Below, piece by piece: positions 55,112 to 64,000 of a stretch of 64,000 nt of DNA. The stretch is from Ixodes scapularis. Taxonomy: Eukaryota > Arthropoda > Arachnida > Ixodida > Ixodidae. Position 1 is the first letter of the stretch; every line of letters starts with the position of its first letter. The position numbers and the translations under genes were made by a program. The notes under the pieces are model-generated. The model had not been told where the DNA came from, did not search any database, and saw nothing but the letters and a program-made list of their open reading frames with translations. The DNA is taken from the NCBI RefSeq assembly GCF_016920785.2, contig NW_024609948.1:248001-312000 (forward strand). Direction: 5' to 3'.

Positions 55112-57485
55112 GTTCATTTCTTCTACATGGGGCTCTATTCACTGTTCGCCGTGTTATCAACAAGACATCTACTTCATCAATGCCATCGCGATCACGGAAG
55201 TCAAGGCAAGGCACTGTGCCTACGCCATCAGGAACGGTTGCTACCCTGCAGAGGTCATGAAGCTTTTCCAAGTACCACCATCGGTGGGGCACGCCAAAAG
55301 GATTACCAAGATTTTGCGCGCTGAAACCTGGAGACAAGCGAGGCTCCTCCACGACTACCTTAAGGTATGGTGCTACTCCGTTTACAAAGAGCAGAGTGTG
55401 GCTGAGTGGAAGTTCAGGGAGTGTCAACAACAAGCTAGGAGGAATACGGAATTTCTATGGCAACGGCTGCTGGTCTCGTTGCCGAAGCCGGTGAGAAGAA
55501 AGGAGGGGGGCATCTGTGATGTCGTGATGGTGGGTAACACTAGCGCACCTGAGGAGGTTGTGAAGATCTTACAGAAAGGACCCAAGTTTGCCTATGAAAC
55601 AAGCCTCAAGCCTCCGGAACTGTTGTCACTGGTCAGAAATGTAGGAGATAAAGCAGAGGAAGCCGATAGAGAAAGATGTATTTTGGATGGGGTTGATACC
55701 CTCCCTCGGAGAGTGGGCGGGTCCTCGAAAAGGCCTAAGGTGGAAAAGGTAGTATCTTTCTGCTTGGAGGAACACCTTAAGTTGTTGTTGGCAGATAAGG
55801 AAGGTGGTTTCGTGCTCATACCTGAGAGTGAGTTTTTGATCAAGGGAAAACAAGCGGTGGATAAGAATTTTAAGGAGGTAAAGAAAGTCTCATTGGCAAA
55901 AATAAAAGATAGGGCTATTGAACTTTGTCAGAACTTGGGCCTTGACAGATTGAAAGCATCGGTCGTACGAGCTAAAGGACTTCACTTGGACATCTTTTTC
56001 TCTGTGAAAACACACAAGGAGGCTATGCCGTTTAGAGCGATAGTAACACAGAGGGGGTCGTGGCAGTTACAGATGTCGTCATACCTTCAACGACATCTGT
56101 CACGGCTACATTTACATGATCCTTTTAGAGTTAATAACTCGGAATGCGTGGTAGAATATCTGAAAGAATCTAATCCGGGGCCATGTGATGCAGTGTCGTT
56201 CGACATTCAAGACCTTTTTTATTCAATCCCACAGGGGGGTCTGTTTGAATCTGTTAAAGAGGCTATTGATGTTTTTGGAGTTGTGAAGTTCCAGAATGAA
56301 TGTGGCGTTGATGAAGGTGGTTTCTTGGAACTGTTACGCTTCTATCTGAGCTCTACTTATGTTGTTTTTGAAGGGGTGAAGCTGTTACAGAAGGACGGTG
56401 TGTGTATTGGGACGAGCGTGGCGCCTGTGCTAAGCGATTTATTTTTGGCAAAGTGTGATAGGGATATCAAAAGTAGGTTAGACGAAGGCGTCCTTCGGGT
56501 TTTTAGGTATGTGGACGATTATCTGGTGTTGTTTCGTTCACAGGCAAGTTCAGAAAGAGCGGGTTTTATTACAAAAATGTTTGATATTTTTAAAACTAGT
56601 GCTTCGGGGCTCACTTTCACTAGTGAAAATCCCGTAGCGGGTACCTTACAGTTTCTAGATCTTAAGCTTTTACTACAGCCTTCGCATGTCTGTTGGTTTT
56701 ATTGCCCAAGGGCAAAGAAAGGAGTGTTACCCTTTGATTCAAGTCACTCAAAGGTAATCAAGAGGGGCATTGCCTCGACGTGCTTAAGGTCATCTTTACA
56801 GAAGTCCTGCCCACATAAGCTAGCAGTTAGCTTTATGCTTCAGGTGACGAAACTGGAGGAGGGGGGTTTTCCACCTCCGCTCCTTGCGGGGGTGGCGGAA
56901 GGCTTACTAAAGAAACTTCGGGGGGGAGGGGAATGTGGCGTGAGAGACAAGCCAAAGTCTAGACCAGCGGTGATACCTTATGTGCATAAGGTGAGCCATA
57001 GAATAAAGAAAGTGGGGGAAAAGCATGGGGTCCCTGTACTCTTATCAGCCCCTCAAAAATTGAGTAAGCTATGTGGAAGGGTAGGACGTGGTGATGAGCG
57101 CGTAGGCGTATGCCATAAGAATCATAAAACAAGATACGTAGAGTGTAAGGAACAAGTGGTGTATAAAATTCCTTTATCATGCGGAAAGGTGTACATCGGG
57201 CAATCGGGTCGGTGCATAAACGACAGACTCAGGGAACATGCCCTGTCAGTTAGATCATCACCCTCGGGCAATCTGGCTGTACACTGTAACAGATGTGGGT
57301 GTGTCCCACGGCTTGACAACACCGTTATCTTGACTCGGAATAGAGACAAAAAAACGAGAGAGATATCGGAGGCGTTTTTTATTTTGAAGTACGATCAGGG
57401 CATGTGTGTCAGCGCTCCCTCAGTAAACCTGTATAGCTCTGAAGTGGCATATTTGAAATCATTCGAAAGAGTAAACAATTCATAG
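55074..57485 (+). CDS. Penelope-like reverse transcriptase with GIY-YIG endonuclease
   Basis: 803 codons, uninterrupted. An N-terminal extension leads into the DKG-type motif (DKEGGFVLIPESEF, about 241-254). The RT core follows: FFSVKTHKEAMPFRAIV, VSFDIQDLFYSIP (Asp377), GVCIGTSVAPVLSDLF, FRYVDDYLVLF (Asp481-Asp482) and LQFLDLKLLL. A Cys/His linker (LCGRV, GVCHKNHKTRYVEC) precedes the C-terminal GIY-YIG nuclease: VVYKIPLSCGKVYIGQSGRC, then NDRLREH, and Glu766 in TREISEAFF. This arrangement defines endonuclease-positive Penelope-like elements, which copy RNA at nicked target DNA. Catalytic residues are all present. The ATG falls inside the right arm of the 5' hairpin; translation might start elsewhere. 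No intron is evident. Confidence 0.93.
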   Translation: MNNQLAQVHTLLQFISSTWGSIHCSPCYQQDIYFINAIAITEVKARHCAYAIRNGCYPAEVMKLFQVPPSVGHAKRITKILRAETWRQARLLHDYLKVWCYSVYKEQSVAEWKFRECQQQARRNTEFLWQRLLVSLPKPVRRKEGGICDVVMVGNTSAPEEVVKILQKGPKFAYETSLKPPELLSLVRNVGDKAEEADRERCILDGVDTLPRRVGGSSKRPKVEKVVSFCLEEHLKLLLADKEGGFVLIPESEFLIKGKQAVDKNFKEVKKVSLAKIKDRAIELCQNLGLDRLKASVVRAKGLHLDIFFSVKTHKEAMPFRAIVTQRGSWQLQMSSYLQRHLSRLHLHDPFRVNNSECVVEYLKESNPGPCDAVSFDIQDLFYSIPQGGLFESVKEAIDVFGVVKFQNECGVDEGGFLELLRFYLSSTYVVFEGVKLLQKDGVCIGTSVAPVLSDLFLAKCDRDIKSRLDEGVLRVFRYVDDYLVLFRSQASSERAGFITKMFDIFKTSASGLTFTSENPVAGTLQFLDLKLLLQPSHVCWFYCPRAKKGVLPFDSSHSKVIKRGIASTCLRSSLQKSCPHKLAVSFMLQVTKLEEGGFPPPLLAGVAEGLLKKLRGGGECGVRDKPKSRPAVIPYVHKVSHRIKKVGEKHGVPVLLSAPQKLSKLCGRVGRGDERVGVCHKNHKTRYVECKEQVVYKIPLSCGKVYIGQSGRCINDRLREHALSVRSSPSGNLAVHCNRCGCVPRLDNTVILTRNRDKKTREISEAFFILKYDQGMCVSAPSVNLYSSEVAYLKSFERVNNS

Positions 57486-57831
57486 ATTAACCTTAGATAG
57501 ATGAAGCGGCATTATTGCCACTTGTCTTTTTGATGTCACGGTGTATATATGTGTACGTGTTTTCAGTAATAAACTTCAGTTGCAAGTTAGCGCTCTGTGG
57601 TGTTCGTCATTCTTCAACTTGTCCGTCGTTTTTTAGCGCTTTTACCTCCTATTCAATCCCTGAGCCATCACCATCCAATCCGAAGCCAACTGGCCAGCCT
57701 GTCGCGCATGCGCGCACGAGTCGAACCTCAATACAGGGTTCGTCGAATTTCCGACTAAAAGTTCGAAAAAGTCGAACCTGGTCGAACTCGAACCTCGGCC
57801 GGTTCGCGACACCCCTAGTTATGGGGGTTAT

Positions 57832-57940
57832 GGCGTACGCCAAAATCAATACCGTAGTCATTTCGGCGTACGCCATAGTCAATACCGTAGTCTTTTTCGC
57901 ATACCCCAAACACACTACCCTTACGCCAAATTCAATACCT
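57832..57940. repeat. Degenerate ~34-bp tandem repeat
   Basis: Units GGCGTACGCC-AAAATCAATACCGTAG, GGCGTACGCC-ATAGTCAATACCGTAG and two decayed units follow each other. They may be part of an older element split by the two insertions to the left (a related CTACGGTAGTGG occurs at 53482). Confidence 0.65.
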
Positions 57941-58373
57941 TGAATAACGTCGGTTCAGCAGGGGTTGAGCTCTGCATTCCGCTAAAACTGGCGGAAGTAA
58001 CTTTCTGCGGCAAAGTACTCTGATTGTTTGTTGTTTGTATGAGCAGCGGAACGCGCGCGGCAGGCGTTGTTAATTTTGATTAGCGTTGATACGGCTGACG
58101 GCGCACAAAGCTGAAGGGCACAAGCAAGGAAGCTTGGAGTGATTCTGTGTCGATGTGATTTGACGTCGCTTCTCTTTGTTTCTTCAATCATGGTGCAAAT
58201 GCAGGTGCCCGACTCCCGAACGATTCGAAGGCAAGAGTGGTAGCCCGCCTATCCGCTGGTCTTTCAATCGCATCCACTGTCGTCATTTTGGGCACAGCGG
58301 AAGAAAATAAGACGTTCACTATTTTAAATGGCGTGCGATCGGCCTGTCTAGGTTCTGGCGATACCGTTTCAGG
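57941..58373. other. Unrecognised sequence
   Basis: No gene or repeat recognised. Confidence 0.35.
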
Positions 58374-58529
58374 CTGTAGATGAGAAAATTTAGCCACTAC
58401 AGTACGACTGCTAGCCTGGGGTCTGTGCCTCACAACAGATCGAAACGGGTAGGGGTGGGGATCCCTGGCAGCGGGACCTTTCGCCGTACGAGCTGCGGTG
58501 CGCTAACACACCCGACCTCCGATACCCCC
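58374..58529 (-). mobile_element. tRNA-derived SINE, copy 2 (B box deleted)
   Basis: Same family as 10862-11090: CTGTAGATGAG, AGTACGACTGCTA, CCTGGGGTCT and GATCGAAACGGG are shared. The stretch that holds box B in copy 1 (GGGCTCGAACCCAG on the plus strand) is missing here, and the box A region is eroded (GGTCGGGTGTGTT on the minus strand). It should be inert for Pol III. Confidence 0.8.
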
Positions 58530-59156
58530 TTGGGTCACAGCGCTTGCTGAAAGAAGTTTGGATCGTTTTACGCAGATTTTGCAGTGCGTAGGTGAGACGC
58601 ACAACAGCTACGTACTACGTCCTAGATGCCCAAACTGAGGCTCGCTACTTGTGCGCGGCTCTCGTGATCTGGGGAACAGTATGCTCGCCATGAAAATGTT
58701 GCAGTGAGAAGTACGGAAAAATAATATTATAAAAGTAGAGTATTTAAAACTGGTTTGCATTGTCACTGAACATATGAAAATAAAACTGATTAGGAATGCC
58801 TATCAGATCGAGTGGGAATGTGATATGATGTGCTCAAGTTATCTGTGAAGTTGCGTCGGCACAGGAATTCAAACTTGTTGGCCCCACCCCCGCTCCTCAA
58901 TTCTTCCAATGTTACTGGCAGTTTTTTTATTATTATTATTATTATTGTAACTTCAAAAGTCCCAGCAGGGGCATTACATAAGGAGCGGGGGGGGGGGGGG
59001 GGGGGAGGGGAGTACATGAAAAATACAAAAGATCAACATATGAACAGACAGGTGGCTGACACCTACAGGGCTGGTGAGTAATATAAACAGTGAGAACAAG
59101 TGTGTGTGAAATAAAACTGGTACATAAATACACTAGCTAAAAGAGTAATCGAAGCA
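58530..59156. other. Unrecognised sequence with (ATT)n and poly-G tracts
   Basis: A TTA/ATT microsatellite at 58924-58947 and a poly-G run at 58986-59010 flank a short block ending CATTACATAAGG that resembles the 24.5-kb LINE-end-like sequence. This may be the 3' end of a minus-strand LINE. Confidence 0.45.
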
Positions 59157-59760
59157 TTGCGGAACAAGACGGGGTCACCTATTGCCGGGCAGAACCAGGG
59201 TAATCACCGACTCACACCAAGCATACCGGAGCTTCCAGTCGGGCTCGGTGTCCTGAAAAGCGCTGCAGGTGCTCAAAAACAAAAGACCCCCCAGGAGCCC
59301 ATAGAATTTAAATGGGTACCTGCCCACTTTGTGGTAGAGGGCAACAAACTTGCTCACCAGCAGGCCTGCGCGCTGACTTACCGGGCCACAGCCATCGAAG
59401 AGGTGCAGGACCAACCCATGGTGACCTAAAAGGAAATGCTAGTCACACTCTACTGCAAGGAAAGGTGAAGACTGCCAGCCCCGCATCGTAAGTTAACGCT
59501 GGAGGAACAGGTAGCGTATAGGCAAATTCAGTCAGGGTCCTTCCCTCACCTCCTTTTACTCAGTTGCATATGTTCCCCACTCAATACAGTGGGAACTGCC
59601 CAGTGTGCCAAGAGATAGGAACCCTCCGTCACTACATAGGTGAGTGTAGATTCAATCAAGACCACCCACTACCCCCACCATTCCCCCTGTAGAGCGATGG
59701 GAGAACTTGCGTGTGACCTTTCAGTTGGCCAGAGCGACGCAGAGAGCTCAAGGTCACATG
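59157..59760 (+). pseudogene. I-like LINE ORF2 C-terminal fragment (RNase H end)
   Basis: FKWVPAHFVVEGNKLAHQQA (about 59307-59366) is the end of a retrotransposon RNase H domain (usual form WVPGHxGxxGNExAD), here with Gly and Asp positions altered. After stops, LTLEEQVAYRQIQSGSFPHL (about 59497-59560) and a broken CxxC region follow, the usual C-terminus of I-clade ORF2 in arthropods. It is decayed and unrelated in detail to the intact I-like element at 45-51 kb. Confidence 0.7.
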
Positions 59761-60144
59761 ACACTCTCTCAACGCTGGATTGGCTGGGATAGCTCCTAGC
59801 ATCCGCTGTGCTCGGACTGAAGGTGAAACGGAGTATAGGCAATACTGCTGTAATGACTAAGAAAATATGAATGTGAGGAATTCACTACATATTACTTTGG
59901 TGCTGCTAAGAATTTTGGGGCTAATATTGTCTGGACCACAAGATGATGAGAGTTTTAAACCTATAAGTCAAAGTATTCTGGAAGCAGAAATGTTAGTGTC
60001 AATGGGGGCCATGGGCTCAAAACCAGAGCAAGGCAAACTATATAGGTATATGATCAACGCTTTCGTTTGATAGTATGAAAGAGAAATATTTGTTTAAAGC
60101 TGTAGCGCAATGTGGCTCACACACGGCATCTACATTTTCATTCT
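59761..60144. other. Unrecognised sequence
   Basis: A 67-codon plus-strand frame (59867-60070) with a hydrophobic start is present but matches nothing I know. Confidence 0.35.
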
Positions 60145-60990
60145 TTAGTCGGATAGAGTCAGTATTATCTCTGGGTGAAAATACCTTCCAGAACTTCTGG
60201 GGGTTACTTTGCAGAATTCTTTGGCAGGCCTAAAAAAAATAACTTTTTTTTCGTCAACCTTACGCTCTGTACAAGATTTGAGACATGAAAAATATTTGTC
60301 CCAGACTTTGTTATTATTTACTTTTTTAGCTCTTTTATACATGCGCTTCTTTTTGTTATTTATAATGATTGTAAAGTTTTATATTGTACCAGGGGTTATG
60401 CCCGTCGCTCTGTACAATAACATTCGGAACAAATTGCTCAGTTAAAATATTAAGTTTGTTTTTAAATAGTAACCAGTTTTCTTCCACCGATCTTGAACGA
60501 AGGTTTTCGACATACGACTGATAGAACGATGACACGTTCCGATTTATGGTGTCGTAGTAATCACCTTTGTTATAGCTCACGAATTGTTTGAACAGTTGGG
60601 CTCAGCGTCGGCACAGGGATAGATAACTCGATGATCAAGATGCCGTGGTCATTTAAGCCAGCAACACAGTTGACAGTTTTTATTATTTCTGGTGTGCTTG
60701 TAAGGGTATGGTCAAGAATATTGTCGCCACGGGTGGGTTGTTCAACAACTGGGGTGAGGTCAAAATTGAAACATGAAAAAGTCTCACGCAGCATTCGAGC
60801 TGCTCGTGGTAAGATGAACCTAGTCAATGTTTGGAAAATTTAAGTCGTCAGAGATAGCAAAGTCTCCTTTTGGGTAAAGACTCTAAATGTCGAGCAGTAT
60901 GGTGTGCAAAGTGTCGCAGTGCTCAGAACCATTGTTCGGTGCCCGACAATACGATGGGCAGGAGATCAAACTATAAGGGGTACTTTATTT
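60145..60990 (-). pseudogene. LINE endonuclease C-terminus and linker fragment
   Basis: Minus strand: FNFDLTPVVEQPTRGDNILD, then HTLTSTPEIIKT and AGLNDHGILIIEL (about 60620-60780), the end of an AP-type LINE endonuclease (usual VxxPTRxxNILDLVLT, SDH). After a frameshift comes the helical linker (VSSFYQSYVENLRSR, PWYNIKLYNHYK, YKRAKKVNNNKVWDKY) to about 60145. The reverse transcriptase is missing. SDH is changed to NDH. Confidence 0.75.
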
Positions 60991-61041
60991 GAACTTGTCC
61001 CCACGGTTCGGTGTTTACTACCACAGCATAACAAAGAAATT

Positions 61042-61660
61042 GAACCTAGTCATCAGTCGTGGGCACGTTAACAGCAAAAAGTAACAGTGTTACAGTTACA
61101 GTTACCTAGGGGGGAAAAGTAACACTGTCACAGTGACAGTCACCGGCTTCAAAAAGTAAAATGTTAGTTACTGCAAAAAGAGTAACGCCGTTACTTTCTC
61201 GTCACAGTACAAAAATTGGACTTAAGAAATCAGAAACCAAAACAATATTATTTTATTTGTTACACTATACAGTAAGAAGAAAGGTAAACTGAGAAATTAG
61301 AAAAATTTAAACCCAAAGGGTGTTTCTTTTTTTTTGCGTGATTCGCCATTCCAGCATTTGTGCTGAAATGTGCATAATTTATTTGCAATAATTGATAAAC
61401 CAATGCTTTTGATGAGCGACATCGAAGATGACGCTCCAAAGGCCGCTTTTTATACGACCAAAGCGCTGGTAAGAGCGAAGCACTCGTATCCAGACCGTGC
61501 ATGACAAGCAGTCTTGGGCAGTAACTAGCTACTAGTAATGCGTTACTGGTAACTAGAGTTACTTTTTGGTAACGAGTTACTCTTTACTGCTGGTAACTTG
61601 TAACTGCAAGACTGTTTCTTTTGTATTGGGTAACTGTAACTGTAACTCCACACATTAAAC
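61042..61660. repeat. GTAAC-rich hAT-like MITE cluster
   Basis: Two blocks (61042-61210 and 61509-61660) are dense in GTAAC/GTTAC words. The second starts CAGTCTTGGGCAGTAAC and contains an inverted partner GTAACTGCAAGACTG near 61600, a pattern typical of hAT MITEs. The first starts CAGTCGTGGGCACGTTAAC. No target duplication confirmed. Confidence 0.55.
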
Positions 61661-62389
61661 AAACAAAAAATTGTCTGGTTTAGCACACGACTGAGAATCG
61701 AGTCAGCACGAAACCGGGAGATAAAGGAAGCAGCACCCACGGTGGTAGGGGCGGCGAACAATGTCCGTTTCACCGACTTTGTCTCACTCTTCTCATGTGG
61801 GGACCATCTGTAGGTGTCGGTGCTCGTGCAATATGTCTCTGAGTGTTCCGTCTGGGCTGTGTCTGCACCCCCCTCTCCCTTCGCCTTTGTAGGATATGCG
61901 CTGTCATTTTTACACCCAGCGGGTCACCGTCTCCTCTTCCCTATTAGTTTTCAAGGAAGCCGTCCCCACATTGTGCAGAAAGCCGGCGCTTGTTTCACTT
62001 ATTTGTTCTCTTCAGAGCCGCTCGAGTAAACACGAAGGCAGGTTCAAATGAAATTGCCTTTTTCGTTGATAACCTCAAGAAACACCTCAATGATTGGACG
62101 CTTTGTTGTGGAACCACAGATGGCTTTTTGGACAGAGACCCCGCAGTGGTCGTCGTACATTCTCGTTGAGCACCAGAAGGCCTCACTTTGTCTCCTTTCC
62201 TGTATATTCTTTCGAAACTGTTTGACCCGCTACGTTCAGGCCTGCTTCCGAGTATATCCTGTGAGGTAATTATGCCATCATCCGTGTCCTGAGTCGTTTC
62301 GGGGTCAGAAATAAACAAGAATATTAACTGAAGCGGGCCGATGACTATTTTGAAAAACGGTTTATTCTAAGTTATAGTCATGTAACTAG
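61661..62389. other. Unrecognised sequence
   Basis: Frames on both strands (for example 61995-62318 minus) have no recognisable domain. Confidence 0.35.
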
Positions 62390-62635
62390 TGGATTTTGAG
62401 TTTGAAGCGAAAAGTTTTGGCCAAATATTTTTAATTTGAATATTGAAAAGTTTTCCCACGCCTTTCACTTTATTATATGCTTAGACGAAAACCCAGCTAA
62501 AATTGTGAAGGTTGTTCTACTTGTTCATTTATAAGGTAAGTTTAACTATCAAATATTTATGAACTGTGACCTCAGAAGGTCTGATGTCATGGGATGACAA
62601 GTAAACGACGGATCTGATATAAAATGAATCCTATA
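62390..62635. repeat. Dispersed repeat, copy 2 (pair of 32770-33030)
   Basis: Same-strand similarity to 32770-33030, including AAGGTTGTTC and GGGATGACAAGTAAA. No coding capacity. Confidence 0.65.
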
Positions 62636-62759
62636 GAAACAGCCAATCATACCTAATTGAGTGAATTTACAAATCTTGCCATATAAAATATTCTTTCTTT
62701 AATCTCGAATTAAAAATGAAAGCCGTTTACAACTCCCTGTAACGCCGAATTAGAACGCA

Positions 62760-62952
62760 GCTCTTGAGGAGGAGGAGGGAAGTACTGAGGGGAAGGTATA
62801 CCCCTCCTCACCTCCTTATCCTCCTCCTCCCCTCATTCTTGAATCTCGTCCGGGGAAAGGGGGGGGGGTTATGTGACCTCAGGGGGGGTCATGTGACCTC
62901 GGGGAGGTGGGGGGGTCATGTGACCTCGGGGGGGGGGGGGGGGGGTCACATG
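62760..62952. repeat. G-rich minisatellite, GTCATGTGACCTC units
   Basis: Purine/pyrimidine-biased sequence is followed by four tandem units of G-run plus (T/C)ATGTGACCTC, the last beside a run of about 18 G. The G runs make alignment and read length here unreliable. Confidence 0.8.
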
Positions 62953-63418
62953 CAGCCCTAGTGGTTAGTCCATGCTAAGGTGTGAGGAAATCTAACATGC
63001 TGAGCTTGTATCCATTTAGCCAAAAAACCAATTACTTTCATCTAATTGGAGACGTTTGGCTAACAGCTAGGAGGGAGAGAGAGAAATTTTATTTACAATG
63101 ATGTTTCGTCCGCATTATCTGCATCTCATTAGCGGTCAAAAAGATGCTGGTAGTGAGGGCGGCAGCATGGTCCCTGCAACGTTGAGAATGTGTGACACTA
63201 ATTGGGGCCATGGTGTCAGTTGTGCTTCCCCAGGTGGGGTGGTCCAGCTCTTCCAACTGACAGATGTGGAAGGCATGAGGAGGAAGGGGGTGAGGTATTA
63301 TGGAGATGATTGTGCACGGGTACAGATCGGTTAGGGTAGGCATGCACTAGTTATTAGGCACATATTGCAAAAGCGCCTCAAAGCAATATTTAGCCGGCAT
63401 TTAAGCCATTGCACGGTG
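62953..63418. other. Sequence with a LINE 3'-end-like motif
   Basis: GGGAGAGAGAGAAATTTTATTT at about 63074-63095 looks like the 3' end of a minus-strand LINE; no coding part recognised. Confidence 0.35.
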
Positions 63419-63563
63419 CAGGCACATAGCCAGGATTTTGTTTCGAGGGGCGCCCGCCCATGACTCAATTCTGTATGAGGGGGAGGGGGGAGAGGTGGTC
63501 CCAGCAAAATGGAAGATTTCGGGGGGAGCCTGGGCACCATGGGTCTCTCTCCTGGCTACGCGC
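63419..63563. mobile_element. 145-bp internally deleted MITE (probable hAT)
   Basis: CAGGCACATAGCCAGGA at left pairs imperfectly with TCCTGGCTACGCG at right; CACGGTG repeats at 63412-63418 and 63564-63570. Interior is G-rich. Confidence 0.55.
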
Positions 63564-63570
63564 CACGGTG

Positions 63571-64000
63571 TATACATGAGTAAATCGTAGTGTTGCAGGG
63601 GGAGGGGTGGGGGGGAGGGGGTATTATTGTGTTACGAGACTTGAAAAGTTTAAATTTGGTAACTAATCACTCCTTTTTATTATTCTGTACACACTGTGAA
63701 AACATTTCCTTGCCATTTGCATACTGTTTGGTATACACATCTAATACATTTGGTTAGAATATTTCTTAGTATAGTAGATCCCCAGCTAAAATTCCCATCA
63801 GATCCAATTGGAATTTTAACTGGTTTTAACCGGAATCGATTGGTTTTAGTGGGTTCCAATCAGCACATTGGCCAATGGGTCTCATCAATTGGAATTTAAT
63901 AATTCGGAGGCATCCGGTTTAGAGAAGCTCGTTTTAGCGAACGCCGTTTTATCGACCCTGGTTTATCGAATCGGGAGAACCCAGTTTAGAGAAGATGGCG
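63571..64000. other. Unrecognised sequence to window end
   Basis: A G-rich block (63598-63621), then AT-rich sequence with repeated GGTTTTA and CAATTGGAATT words. The last 100 bp (GTTTAGAGAAG, GTTTATCGAATCG) has transposon-end character but runs off the window. Confidence 0.35.

Larger units (their letters stand above)
55022..57654 (+). mobile_element. Penelope-like element with 11-bp TSD
   Basis: Flanked by AATCCCTGAGC at 55011-55021 and 57655-57665. It starts with a 43-bp inverted repeat, continues with one long ORF (55074-57485) and ends with about 170 bp of 3' UTR containing AATAAACTTCAGTTG near 57569. The last bases (CTCCTATTC) recur at 55065-55073, between the hairpin arms, so the 5' structure looks like an inverted 5' segment joined to a unit start, as is usual in Penelope-like integrations. 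Confidence 0.92.
54701..57817. mobile_element. hAT-type MITE (TAGGGGTGTCGCGAAC ends) hosting a Penelope element
   Basis: Both termini read TAGGGGTGTCGCGAAC (inverted at right) and are rich in GTTCGA/TCGAAC subrepeats. The 8-bp duplication GTTATGGG lies at 54693-54700 and 57818-57825. Without the Penelope insertion the element would be about 0.47 kb with no coding capacity. Its target overlaps the right duplication of the preceding element. Confidence 0.9.

Noticed and set aside
56169..56180. NPGP tetrapeptide in the Penelope ORF (ESNPGP)
   Set aside because: Lacks the upstream D(V/I)E context of 2A and lies inside the RT core just before the catalytic Asp block; chance match.
57832..57940. 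CRISPR-like spaced repeats
   Set aside because: Units are directly adjacent and degenerate, without unique spacers, in eukaryotic DNA.

Overview
This window reads as repeat-dense animal nuclear DNA, most likely from a hard tick (Ixodidae). That is inferred from three things. Two copies of a non-LTR retrotransposon of the 'tick transposon' type (646-1240 and 39801-43874) share a 3' end finishing in a CCAT/ATCC tail. Tail-less tRNA-derived SINEs are present. Penelope-like, I-like, CR1-like, piggyBac, Tigger, Harbinger, hAT and TTAA-targeting DNA elements are densely mixed. No bacterial-type operon, CRISPR array, rRNA gene or intact tRNA gene is visible. No complete host gene can be defended; the only possible host-type coding pieces are MADF and BESS domain fragments at 13.8-15.0, 20.1-20.3 and 25.2-25.6 kb.

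Layout. 0-7 kb: a LINE tail, then a minus-strand CR1-like LINE (2899-6640) cut by a second LINE (3882-4279). 7-13 kb: a Harbinger-type transposase relic, a hAT element (8487-10417) holding a Penelope fragment, a tRNA-derived SINE and a piggyBac relic. 13-25.6 kb: MADF/BESS pieces, two Penelope fragments in opposite orientation, small MITEs, a foldback and a Mutator-like transposase relic. 26-31 kb: a three-level nest, with a piggyBac gene cut by a Tigger element that is itself cut by a Harbinger-type MITE; a hAT MITE is inserted further along the piggyBac gene. 31-38 kb: mostly unrecognised sequence with two TTAA elements. 37.8-51 kb: two copies of a roughly 0.8 kb repeat unit; the second has been hit by a LINE (itself cut by a 1.47 kb element with long inverted repeats), a Ty3/gypsy remnant and an I-like LINE. 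51-64 kb: more inverted-repeat elements, a Penelope-like element with an intact 803-codon ORF inside a hAT MITE, a second SINE copy, LINE fragments and G-rich minisatellites.

The two elements most likely to be recent are the I-like LINE at 45112-50892 (12-bp target duplication, both ORFs open) and the Penelope-like element at 55022-57654 (11-bp target duplication, ORF open). At several nests, notionally removing the inserted element plus one target duplication leaves the interrupted reading frame in phase, which fixes insertion order and boundaries. I see no convincing new multi-gene system. The points worth following are element structures: an I-like ORF2 without an AUG start, a Penelope 5' hairpin covering its start codon, a 2A-like motif in the CR1 element, and two independent insertions into the same nine bases at 54.7 kb.
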